A stretch of 64,000 bases of DNA from Micromonospora zamorensis (GTDB taxonomy: Bacteria; Actinomycetota; Actinomycetes; Mycobacteriales; Micromonosporaceae). This document shows positions 1 through 7,396 of the stretch, piece after piece. A program made the translations under genes and the position numbers. The stretch covers positions 1,488,001 through 1,552,000 of the forward strand of contig NZ_LT607755.1 in assembly GCF_900090275.1 (NCBI RefSeq), given 5' to 3'. The notes beneath the pieces were generated by a model. That model saw nothing but the letters and a program-made list of their open reading frames with translations, made no database searches and was not told the DNA's origin. Position 1 is the first letter of the stretch, and each line of letters opens with the position of its first letter.

Positions 1-36
1 GGTCGCCGGCCCTGATGCGCCAGCCCAGTCGCGCGA

Positions 37-1911
37 TCAGCGCGACTGCAGTGGTACGCCCAGAGGACCCTCCACCACCGGGTCGGTCGGCTGGGTGCAG
101 AGCAGCGCGAGGTGCTCGACGACCTTCGCCGCGTCCTCGTACGGGTCGAGCCCGCTGACCTCCATAGGGTCGAGCGGCGGCACGGCCACATGGGACACCA
201 GGGGGTGCAGCGGTCGGGTGTCGACCTCGCCGGTCCCGAGCAGATCCTCGTGCAGCTTCTCGCCGGGCCGCAGACCGGTGTAGACGATGGGCACGGAACT
301 GGACGCCTGGTCGGCCATCTGGCGTGCCAGGTCGACGATCCGCACCGGGTCGCCCATGTCGAGCACCAGCGCCTCACCGTCCCGGCCGATCTCGGCGGCC
401 TGAAGCACCAGGTGGACGGCCTCCTGCAGGGTCATCAGGTAGCGGGTGACGTCCGGGTGGGTGACGGTCAGCGGCTTGCCGGTCTCGATCTGCCGTTGGA
501 AGGCCGTCACCACCGAGCCGCGACTGCTCAGCACGTTGCCGAACCGGACGCTGAGGAACGTGCCGGGGAACCGGGACGCGGCGTGTGCCGTCAACCGCTC
601 GGTGATCCGCTTCGAGTAGCCGAGGACGCTGATCGGATCTGCGGCCTTGTCCGTGGAGATGTTGACGAACTTCGCCACGTCCTGGCAGGCGTCCAGCACC
701 GACAGGGTGCCCCAGACGTTGGTCTTGATCGCCTCGCCCGGATGCCGCTGCAGCAGCGTCAGGTGCTTGAGCGCCGCCGCGTGGAAAATGATCTCCGGCC
801 GGCGCTCCCGGATGATCCGCCGAATTCCCTCGTCGTCGCGAAGGTCGGCGAGGATCAGCTCGGGCCCGTCCAGCATGGCCCGCCCGGCGAGCGACATCTG
901 AAGACTGTGCAGGGCCGACTCGTCCCGGTCGAGCATCATCAGTTCGCCCGGGTTGGCCTTCATCACCTGACGGCACAGCTCGGAGCCGATCGACCCGCCG
1001 GCGCCGGTGACCAGGATCCGCCGGCCGGTCAGGCTGTTGGTGCTCAACGGCAGGTCGCCGACCACCTGCCGTCGGCCGAGCAGATCGCTGACCTGCACGT
1101 CCCGGACGTCGGTGACGGTGATCCGGTGGTCGACCAGGTCCCGCATCGGTGGCAGCACCTTGAAGACCGCTCCGGCCTCCAGGGTGGCCTCGCGGATCTG
1201 GCGGATCAACGCGGCGTCCGCGTTGGCCACCGAGAAGATGACGGTGGTGGCGCCGGTACGCCGGACCGAGGTGCCGACGTCCTGCCGTCCACCCAGCACG
1301 CGCACCCCGCCGATGCGCAGGTCGCTCTTGTCGCGGTCGTCGTCGAGCGCGCCGACCGGCAGGTACCGGCCGCGCGGGTCGCTGAGCATCGCGCGCAGCA
1401 GGCCCTGGCCGGCGTCACCCATCCCGAACAGCAGCACGGGCGTCGACGACCGGACGTCCGGCCGCATGGCGAGGTCGCGGCGGTGCCGGTACGCGAACCG
1501 GGCGCCGAGCATGAAGAGCAGGGCCAGCGCGCCGCCGACCAGCGGGGTGCTCGCCGGAACCGGTCGCTCGCCGGACGGCAGCAGGGCGAGCAGCACGATG
1601 CCCCCCGTCGTGATGGCGGTCCCGGCGACGCCCTGAACCTCCTGCAGACTGCCCAGCGGGTGTCGTCCGGAGTAGAGCCGGCGTAGCGCCGCCACCGCCA
1701 CGTGTACGACCGCCGCCACGACGCCGACCGCTGCTGCCCGTCCCAGTTGTCCCGGGGGCGGCTGGAACTCGAACCGGGTCCACGCGGCCGTGACGAATCC
1801 ACCGACCCATGCGGTGGTGTCGGTGGCGAGGAACCCGGCCGTGCGCTGACGGGCCCTGGCCCGCCGCGCCTGCCGGTCCGCGTGCTGCGTGTTCTCGGTG
1901 TCCTGCGGCAT
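37..1911 (-). CDS. Membrane-bound UDP-sugar 4,6-dehydratase (PglF/CapD-like)
   Basis: Predicted to convert a UDP-HexNAc to the 4-keto-6-deoxy sugar, the first step of a bacillosamine-type pathway. The N-terminal ~150 residues hold several hydrophobic helices, followed by a CoA-binding-like fold and the extended SDR domain: NAD motif TGAGGSIGSE at about 302-311 and STDK at 419-422. Four residues before Lys434, where a classical SDR has the YxxxK Tyr, there is Leu, which fits the PglF type (Met there). I start at the ATG at 1911 because GGGAG lies 8 nt upstream; a GTG at 1953 has no such site. It lies 142 bp downstream of the acetyltransferase gene on the same strand. The exact sugar substrate is inferred. 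Confidence 0.88.
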   Translation of the reverse strand: MPQDTENTQHADRQARRARARQRTAGFLATDTTAWVGGFVTAAWTRFEFQPPPGQLGRAAAVGVVAAVVHVAVAALRRLYSGRHPLGSLQEVQGVAGTAITTGGIVLLALLPSGERPVPASTPLVGGALALLFMLGARFAYRHRRDLAMRPDVRSSTPVLLFGMGDAGQGLLRAMLSDPRGRYLPVGALDDDRDKSDLRIGGVRVLGGRQDVGTSVRRTGATTVIFSVANADAALIRQIREATLEAGAVFKVLPPMRDLVDHRITVTDVRDVQVSDLLGRRQVVGDLPLSTNSLTGRRILVTGAGGSIGSELCRQVMKANPGELMMLDRDESALHSLQMSLAGRAMLDGPELILADLRDDEGIRRIIRERRPEIIFHAAALKHLTLLQRHPGEAIKTNVWGTLSVLDACQDVAKFVNISTDKAADPISVLGYSKRITERLTAHAASRFPGTFLSVRFGNVLSSRGSVVTAFQRQIETGKPLTVTHPDVTRYLMTLQEAVHLVLQAAEIGRDGEALVLDMGDPVRIVDLARQMADQASSSVPIVYTGLRPGEKLHEDLLGTGEVDTRPLHPLVSHVAVPPLDPMEVSGLDPYEDAAKVVEHLALLCTQPTDPVVEGPLGVPLQSR

Positions 1912-2053
1912 GTGCTGGCTCCCTGTCCCGTCGCACGCTCCTTCCGCCCACACGACGGAAGGAGCCTCTAGGCTCTTTGTTCTTGTTACATGCCAAAGCA
2001 GCGCTATTGGGCGCTTTCGGAGTTTGTGAGCTGAATAGGTAGGTCCGGTGCCT

Positions 2054-2698
2054 TCAGCGGGCCGGAACGCCCTTGACCGTCACCTGATCGGGTACGTCCC
2101 GGACGACGCAGGCCCCGGCCCCGACCGTGCTGTCCTGCCCGATCCGCAGGCCCTGGAGCACTGCGGCGGTGGTCCCGATCAGCACGCCCTCGCCCAGGTG
2201 GCAGTCACCGGACACGGCGGCGAGCGGGTTGACCGAGACGTAGTCCGCGAGGCGGCTGTCGTGGCCGACGGTGGCGTTCTGGTTGAGATGGACGTGCCGG
2301 CCGAGGGTGACGTTCGTGGTGACCCTGGCTCCCGCGAAGGCCACGAAACCCGGCCCGTACTCGGTGTCCGGCCCGATGGTGGCGTCCGGGTGGACGAGAC
2401 TCGCGGCCTCGGTGTCGTACCCGTCGATGCGGCCGCCGATGGCGCGGCGGATCCGGGGATCGCCGATCCCGATGAGGTGTCGGGTGGCCGGGGGCGCGTC
2501 GCGCAGCCAGGCCACGTCCCCGAGGTACGGCACGTCGAGTCGCTGCAACCGTTTCAGGTTCTCTTCGCTGGGTCGGTCGTCGACGACGCCCAGCAGTTGC
2601 CAGATCGGCCGGCCGGCGGCCTCGTTGACTGCCCGGGCGATGGTCAGCACCTCCCGGCCGTGGCCGCCGCAGCCGACCACCACCAGTCCCGTTGTCAC
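2054..2698 (-). CDS. Sugar O/N-acyltransferase, PglD/NeuD family
   Basis: A 214-residue left-handed beta-helix acetyltransferase. The N-terminus has a Rossmann-like VVGCGGHGREV segment, typical of PglD/NeuD, that holds the nucleotide-sugar, and the C-terminal half carries hexapeptide repeats (for example VHPDATIGPDT and LNQNATVGHDSRL), where the His of GHDS is the expected general base. The start is GTG at 2698, giving a 4-base GTGA overlap with the stop of the aminotransferase gene, a sign of translational coupling. By analogy with PglD it would acetylate the 4-amino group made by that enzyme. Acceptor identity is inferred from context only. Confidence 0.85.
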   Translation of the reverse strand: MTTGLVVVGCGGHGREVLTIARAVNEAAGRPIWQLLGVVDDRPSEENLKRLQRLDVPYLGDVAWLRDAPPATRHLIGIGDPRIRRAIGGRIDGYDTEAASLVHPDATIGPDTEYGPGFVAFAGARVTTNVTLGRHVHLNQNATVGHDSRLADYVSVNPLAAVSGDCHLGEGVLIGTTAAVLQGLRIGQDSTVGAGACVVRDVPDQVTVKGVPAR

Positions 2699-3843
2699 GC
2701 GGCGGGCCCTCCCGTTCGAGCGGCCAGGAACTCGTCGATCGCGGCCAGCACCCGTGCGATCTGCGGCTCGGTCAGGGCGCTCCCGCTGGGCAGGGTGAGA
2801 CCGTCGGCGAAGAGCCGCTCCGCCGCACCGCTGAGCAGGCTCTCCGCGCCGGCGTGCATGGGCTGAAGGTGCATCGGCTTCCACACTGGCCGGGTCTCGA
2901 TGTCCCGCTCGGCCAGGTGGGCCGCCAGGTCGTCGGCCTGCCAACCACACCGCTCCCGCTCGACGGTGATGACGGTGAGCCAGCAGTTCGACTCGGTGTC
3001 CTCGGCGCCGAGGAGTTGGACGCCCGGCACCGGGGCGAAGAGCTTGGCGTAGTGGTCGCGTAGTTGGCGGCGTCGCGCGATCATCTCGTCCAGCCGGAGC
3101 AACTGGGCCCGGCCGAGCGCCGCGAGGAGGTTGCTGAGCCGGTAGTTGTAGCCGGTCTCCCGGTGCTCGTAGTGTCGCGCCGGTTCGCGGGCCTGGGTGG
3201 AGAGGTGGCGGGCCCGGTCGAGAAGTGCGACGTCGTCGCTCACCAGCATCCCGCCGCCGGAGGTGGTCATGATCTTGTTGCCGTTGAAAGACAGCACGCC
3301 GGCGTGCCCGAAGGAGCCGGCGGGCTGCCCCCGGTGACTCGCCCCGAGCGCCTCCGCGGCGTCCTCCACAAGGGGGACCTCGGCCTCGTCGCAGACCGGG
3401 ACCAGCGAGAGGTAGTCGACGCAGCTGCCGAACATGTCCACCGGGACGATCGCGCCAACCCGCTCGCCGCGCGATCGCAGCCGACGCAGCAGGTCGGCGG
3501 TGAGATCGACGTCGAGGTTGCCGGTCCTGGGGTCGCAGTCCACGAAGACCGGACGCGCGCCGATGTAGTGGACCGCGTTGGCGGTGGCGACGAAGGTGAG
3601 CGTGGGCACGATGACCACGTCACCAGGCGTCACGCCGACGCCGAGCAGAGCCAGGTGCAGGGCGGCGGTGCCGGAGCTGACCGCCACGGCTCCGCCGGTG
3701 CCGACCCGCTCGGCGATGTCGTGCTCGAAGGCCTGCAGGTCCGGGCCGGCCGGCGCCACCCAGCCGGAACGCAGGGCCGCGACCAGGTACGACTCTTCGA
3801 GAGGGCCGACGTCGGGCGGGGACAGGTGGATCGTCTGGCTCAT
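2695..3843 (-). CDS. DegT/DnrJ/EryC1/StrS (PglE-like) sugar aminotransferase
   Basis: A 382-residue PLP-dependent aminotransferase that would turn the 4-keto sugar into a 4-amino sugar, usually with glutamate as donor. Visible signatures are the VSSGTAALHLAL phosphate-binding segment (about 55-66), the VEDAAEALGA Asp region (159-168) that contacts the pyridine nitrogen, and SFNGNK with Lys190 as Schiff-base lysine. It begins at an ATG 22 bp after the phosphoglycosyl transferase gene and its stop overlaps the acetyltransferase start. Family assignment is secure; that it acts on a UDP-linked 4-keto-6-deoxy-HexNAc follows from its neighbours. Confidence 0.92.
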   Translation of the reverse strand: MSQTIHLSPPDVGPLEESYLVAALRSGWVAPAGPDLQAFEHDIAERVGTGGAVAVSSGTAALHLALLGVGVTPGDVVIVPTLTFVATANAVHYIGARPVFVDCDPRTGNLDVDLTADLLRRLRSRGERVGAIVPVDMFGSCVDYLSLVPVCDEAEVPLVEDAAEALGASHRGQPAGSFGHAGVLSFNGNKIMTTSGGGMLVSDDVALLDRARHLSTQAREPARHYEHRETGYNYRLSNLLAALGRAQLLRLDEMIARRRQLRDHYAKLFAPVPGVQLLGAEDTESNCWLTVITVERERCGWQADDLAAHLAERDIETRPVWKPMHLQPMHAGAESLLSGAAERLFADGLTLPSGSALTEPQIARVLAAIDEFLAARTGGPAA

Positions 3844-3865
3844 CGGCCGGCTCCCCAGCGGGTCG

Positions 3866-4558
3866 TCATGCCGGTGTCCGGTCGCGCTGCGGAGGTGCCG
3901 GACGGCGGGGCGGCGTGCCGAGGAACTCCGGCGCGGTCGCGGACCCGGCCGCGTTGATTCCCTCGCGGCGCAGCACGGTCCGCACGGTCGCGGCGAGAAT
4001 CGACAAGTCCACCCGGAGGTTGTGGCTCTCCACGTACCGCACGTCGAATTCCAACTTCTCCTCCCAGCTCAAGCTGTTGCGCCCCCGCACCTGGGCCAAC
4101 CCCGTGACGCCGGGCCGGACCTCGTGCCGTAGGGCTTGCCGGGGGGAGTAGCGGCTGAGGTATTCGGGCAGCAGCGGGCGCGGGCCGACCAGGCTCATGT
4201 CGCCGCGCAGCACGTTCCAGAGCGTGGGCAGCTCGTCCAGACTGGTGGCGCGCAGCCAACGCCCGAGTGGGGTGAGGCGATCGCGGTCTCCGACCAGGCC
4301 GAGGTTCAGGTTGGGTGGTCGCATGGTGCGGAACTTGACCAGCTCGAAAGGCTGTCCGTGCAGTCCGGCGCGGCACTGACGGAAGAGCACCGGGCGACCG
4401 AGACCCATCGCGACCAGAGCCGCCACGACGATCAGCAACGGCGTGACCAGGATGAGAAGGACCGCCGCCACGACGACGTCGGCGACTCGCTTGCCCCGCT
4501 TCGGGCTGCTCCGGGGCAGTGACAGATCGGCGTCCACGAGACCATCAGGCACCGGCAC
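3866..4558 (-). CDS. Bacterial sugar transferase (PglC-like phosphoglycosyl transferase)
   Basis: A small monotopic phosphoglycosyl transferase of about 230 residues that moves a sugar-1-phosphate from a UDP-sugar to a polyprenyl phosphate at the inner membrane face. It has one long N-terminal hydrophobic stretch (about 27-52), then FRQCRAGLHGQPFELVKFRT, LDELPTLWNVLRGDMSLVGP and RPGVTGLAQV, all family hallmarks; the catalytic Asp-Glu pair is in SLDELP. I start at GTG 4558 because GGGAGG lies exactly 7 nt upstream; an ATG 39 nt further up lacks a site. It is the first gene of the minus-strand cassette. At about 200 residues after the helix it matches PglC rather than the large WbaP type. Confidence 0.88.
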   Translation of the reverse strand: MPVPDGLVDADLSLPRSSPKRGKRVADVVVAAVLLILVTPLLIVVAALVAMGLGRPVLFRQCRAGLHGQPFELVKFRTMRPPNLNLGLVGDRDRLTPLGRWLRATSLDELPTLWNVLRGDMSLVGPRPLLPEYLSRYSPRQALRHEVRPGVTGLAQVRGRNSLSWEEKLEFDVRYVESHNLRVDLSILAATVRTVLRREGINAAGSATAPEFLGTPPRRPAPPQRDRTPA

Positions 4559-4799
4559 GGTGTGACCTCCCACATGATTTACACAAAAGGTACGCATTTG
4601 TCACATCAGGTACACATGACGCGGTGTCACCGAATAGCGACAGTCAGTCCGCATTCCCCCGATCAACCCCGAAACCCCGTGGTCGGACACGGCCAGATCA
4701 GCGGCCTTGTGCAGCTCCTGGCGTCGACAGGCCGGGCGGTAGAGTCGCGTCGGCCAGTCGGGCGAGGAAAGAACTGGCCGGTCGGGCGAGGGGGATGGC

Positions 4800-5747
4800 G
4801 TGCTGCACCTGAGGGTGATCGCCCCGGTGGACCTGTCGACGGAGGTCGTCGACCTGCTCTCCGCGGAGGCGGGGGTGACTCACCTCGCCGTGCTGCCTGG
4901 TGCCGCCCGGCAACCACCGGGTGATCTCATCCTCTGCGACGTGGTGCGGGAGAGCGCCGACCGCGTGCTGCGGGAGTTGCGGCGGATCGGTGTGGACACC
5001 AGCGGCGGCATCGCCGCCGACGACGTCGAGCTGACCATCTCCGATGCGGCCGACCGGGCGGCGGAGGACGCGCCAGGCAGTGGCGCGGACGCGGTCGTCT
5101 GGGACGAGATCGCCGCGAAGACCGGCGAGCAGACGGAACTGTCCGGCACCTACCTCGTGCTGATCGTGGTGGCCACCATGATCGCCGGCATCGGGGTGCT
5201 GCTGGACCAGCCGATTCTCATCGTCGGGGCGATGGTGGTCGGTCCGGAGTTCGGCCCCCTCGCCGCGCTGTGCGTGGCGTTGCTGCGCCGCCAGCTCGGG
5301 GTGATCGGCCGCTCGGTGCAGGCTCTCGTGGTCGGGTTCCTGGCGGCCATGGTGGCGACAGTGCTGAGCACCTGGGCGCTGACCGCAGTTGGCCTGGTCA
5401 GTCGGGAGATGCTCCTCGCCGAACGCCCGCTCACCGACTTCATCTGGCGGCCGGACGCGCTGTCCTGGGTGGTCGGTCTTCTGGCCGGCGTGGCCGGGAT
5501 GCTCTCGTTGACGTCGAAGAAGTCCGGCAGCCTGGTCGGGGTGCTGATCTCGGTGACCACGGTCCCGGCCGCCGCGAACGTGGCGGTGGCCGCCGCCTAT
5601 GGAGCGTGGGATGAAGCGGGCGGCTCGGCCCTCCAACTGGTGATCAACCTGGCTGCGATCGTCCTGGCCGGGCTGCTCACCCTCGTGGTGCAGCAGGTCT
5701 GGTGGAGGGGCCTGGCTCGCCGGTCCCCTCGTTCAGCAACCGGGTGA
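4800..5747 (+). CDS. DUF389 membrane protein
   Basis: A 315-residue protein with a soluble N-terminal ~115 residues followed by about six hydrophobic helices, the DUF389 layout (TIGR00341-like). The helix pair containing LIVGAMVVGPEFGPLAALCVAL is the conserved core of the family. Function is unknown; no transport or enzyme activity can be read from the sequence. The start is a GTG; the ATG five bases upstream is out of frame. Its 3' end overlaps the convergent gene on the other strand by 71 bp, which is unusual and is listed as a finding. Confidence 0.85.
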   Translation: MLHLRVIAPVDLSTEVVDLLSAEAGVTHLAVLPGAARQPPGDLILCDVVRESADRVLRELRRIGVDTSGGIAADDVELTISDAADRAAEDAPGSGADAVVWDEIAAKTGEQTELSGTYLVLIVVATMIAGIGVLLDQPILIVGAMVVGPEFGPLAALCVALLRRQLGVIGRSVQALVVGFLAAMVATVLSTWALTAVGLVSREMLLAERPLTDFIWRPDALSWVVGLLAGVAGMLSLTSKKSGSLVGVLISVTTVPAAANVAVAAAYGAWDEAGGSALQLVINLAAIVLAGLLTLVVQQVWWRGLARRSPRSATG

Positions 5748-6144
5748 GCAGCGTCCGCAACGGGATCGACTCACCGTCGCGGCCGCCGGCCCCGACCACC
5801 AACGGCGCCGGGCTGGGCTCCGGGTCGACGCCGAACAGCCGGGCACGCAGACCGCCGGGCACGGTCAGCAGGTGGAACCGGCCGTCCACGTCCACCGCCC
5901 GGGTCTCGGCCCGGTCGACGTACCAGCCGGTCAGCCTGGTCCGGTAGCGCCCGCGCCCGTCGTAACCCCGGGCGATCAGCCGGGTGGTGCGCAGCCCTCG
6001 CCGGGTCGCCTCGGCCACGAACCAGGCCACCAGCTTCGCCGCCTCGGCCTGCTCGGCGGCCCGCCGCCGCGCGTCCGCGTCGGCGTGCGCCCGCACCGCC
6101 TGCTGCCGCTGATCCCGCCACGTCCGGCCGTCCGGCTCACTCAC
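5677..6144 (-). CDS. Conserved hypothetical, charged 155-aa protein
   Basis: I do not recognise a family. The N-terminal third is a charged helix rich in Arg, Ala and Gln, followed by a compact segment with many Tyr and Arg residues (GYDGRGRYRTRLTGWYVDRAE), then a region resembling a small beta sheet. It starts at GTG; a -10-like TACCGT sits 7 nt before it, so the message may be leaderless. It is 24 bp downstream of the APH-like kinase gene and probably also co-transcribed from it. The 3' end overlaps DUF389 tail-to-tail. Codon use is like its neighbours. Confidence 0.6.
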   Translation of the reverse strand: MSEPDGRTWRDQRQQAVRAHADADARRRAAEQAEAAKLVAWFVAEATRRGLRTTRLIARGYDGRGRYRTRLTGWYVDRAETRAVDVDGRFHLLTVPGGLRARLFGVDPEPSPAPLVVGAGGRDGESIPLRTLLTRLLNEGTGEPGPSTRPAAPRG

Positions 6145-6168
6145 GACGCCGACGGTACGTGACGCGGC

Positions 6169-7077
6169 TCAGTCGAGGACAGCCCGCAGGGTGCGCCGGG
6201 CGATCGCGGCCATCACCAGGTTGGTCTCGACGTAGTACGGCAGCGCGTTGATCGCCTGCTCCAGCGCCCATCCGCGCCCGCGCTCCCACGTCGCATCGTC
6301 CACGCCGAGCGCCCGCCGGTACGTCTCCCGCGACCCGGCGTCGAACAGGTTCCACGCCGGCATCAGGTCCACCGCCGGGTCGCCCACGTCGACGGCGCCC
6401 AGGTCGATGACCGCGGCCAGCCGGCCGTCGCGAACCAGCAGGTTGCCCGGCATCAGGTCGGCGTGGATCCACACGTCGGCCACCTGACACCGCGGGACAA
6501 CCCGGCAGCGGTCCCACACCTCGGCGAGCCGAGCGGTGTCGGTGAGCTGGACGCTGCTGGCCAGGGCCGACCGCACTCCGCCGTCCTGGTCGGCCAGCGG
6601 GCCGCCCCGGCCGGATCCGGACCAGGCCCGGCCACCGGTGTCGATCGCGTGCAGGGCGGTGACGACGCCGGCCAGGTCCCGGGCGAAGGCGTCCAGGTCG
6701 CCGAAGCGGCCGGGGTGGATCGGCTCTCCGGGGATCCAGCGGTACGCAGTCCACGGCCCCGGGTACCCCTCGCCCGGCTCACCGAGGCCGAGCGGCTCGG
6801 GCACCGCGATCGGCAGGTGCCGGCCGAGCAGCCGGGCGTGCTCCTGCTCCCGCAGCAGCTCGACCCGCAGGTCGGCGCCGGCCGTCGGTTGCAGGGGAAA
6901 CCGCAGGACGATCTCCGCACCGAGCCGGAAGAGAGCGTTCACCGTGCCGGTCGAGGGGAGCGGACGAACGGGGAGCGCCCGCCACTCGGGAAACTGCTCG
7001 GCGACCAGGGCGGCCACCACCTCGGCGCTGACGTCGAGCTGATCGGCGTGCATCTTCACCGCGAGATCATCACGCAT
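6169..7077 (-). CDS. Aminoglycoside phosphotransferase (APH) family kinase
   Basis: A kinase-like fold of about 302 residues. The catalytic loop HADLMPGN (205-212, Asp207 as base, Asn212 for metal) and the following IDLG (224-227, metal Asp) are intact, and FRLGAEIVLRFPL near residue 50 is the Lys/Arg-containing ATP strand. Substrates of this family range from aminoglycosides to choline, fructosamine and macrolides, so a resistance role should not be assumed. The start is uncertain: ATG 7077, GTG 7059 and ATG 7053 are all in frame and none has a strong ribosome site. The open frame extends to 7659 but the extra part is low-complexity and overlaps palindromes. Confidence 0.82.
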   Translation of the reverse strand: MRDDLAVKMHADQLDVSAEVVAALVAEQFPEWRALPVRPLPSTGTVNALFRLGAEIVLRFPLQPTAGADLRVELLREQEHARLLGRHLPIAVPEPLGLGEPGEGYPGPWTAYRWIPGEPIHPGRFGDLDAFARDLAGVVTALHAIDTGGRAWSGSGRGGPLADQDGGVRSALASSVQLTDTARLAEVWDRCRVVPRCQVADVWIHADLMPGNLLVRDGRLAAVIDLGAVDVGDPAVDLMPAWNLFDAGSRETYRRALGVDDATWERGRGWALEQAINALPYYVETNLVMAAIARRTLRAVLD

Positions 7078-7184
7078 CGCTGCGCTGCCAGGCGAGCCGA
7101 TTTCCCCGGGGTCCGCATCCTTCCTCCGTGGCTCCCTCACTCCGACGGCACATGCAGATTCTGGGGAGCCCGATGCAGGCGGCC

Positions 7185-7254
7185 CCTGTCGAGCTGCCCC
7201 AGATCTGGACCGCCGCCACACGGACTCGCCCCACGAGTGGGGCAGCTCGACAGG
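7185..7254. repeat. Perfect 17-bp inverted repeat, 36-nt spacer
   Basis: CCTGTCGAGCTGCCCCA at 7185-7201 is matched exactly by its reverse complement at 7238-7254. The arms are not followed by a T run. It may be a dispersed intergenic palindrome rather than a terminator. It begins about 110 bp upstream of the kinase start. Confidence 0.75.
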
Positions 7255-7327
7255 TCTCCGTGAGGACCCGTGCCGTGCCGTGGAGCACCGGGCAGGCCGG
7301 CGATCGAGGTCGACAGAATCTTGGGTG

Positions 7328-7361
7328 CTCGGGATGCCGCCCGCGTGGGCGACATCCCGAG
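7328..7361. terminator. Stem-loop near the tex 3' end
   Basis: CTCGGGATG (7328-7336) pairs with CATCCCGAG (7353-7361), and inside it GCCC/GGGC can extend the stem around a GCGT loop. It lies 36 bp past the tex stop codon in the direction away from tex only on the plus strand; for the minus-strand genes it is upstream of tex's end, so it would act on read-through from the kinase side... most simply a terminator or attenuator between the two minus-strand genes. No T run is present. Confidence 0.35.
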
Positions 7362-7396
7362 CTTGTCGAGCGAGGGCTGCGCGCCCCGCTGGTTGA

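Larger units (their letters stand above)
7078..7396. other. Intergenic region with two hairpins, no gene
   Basis: No credible gene lies between the 3' end of tex and the 5' end of the APH-like kinase gene, although long frames run across it. It holds two separate inverted repeats (7185-7254 and 7328-7361). Both genes are transcribed leftward, so this DNA is downstream of the kinase promoter region and upstream of nothing else; it must contain the kinase promoter. Confidence 0.6.

Noticed and set aside
2048..2866. Plus-strand 272-residue frame over the acetyltransferase
   Set aside because: Complement of conserved PglD-like sequence; no signature of its own.
4580..4620. AGGTACGCAT/AGGTACACAT direct repeat upstream of the PglC-like gene as an operator
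   Set aside because: Ten-base near repeats are expected by chance in a window this size; no palindromic character.
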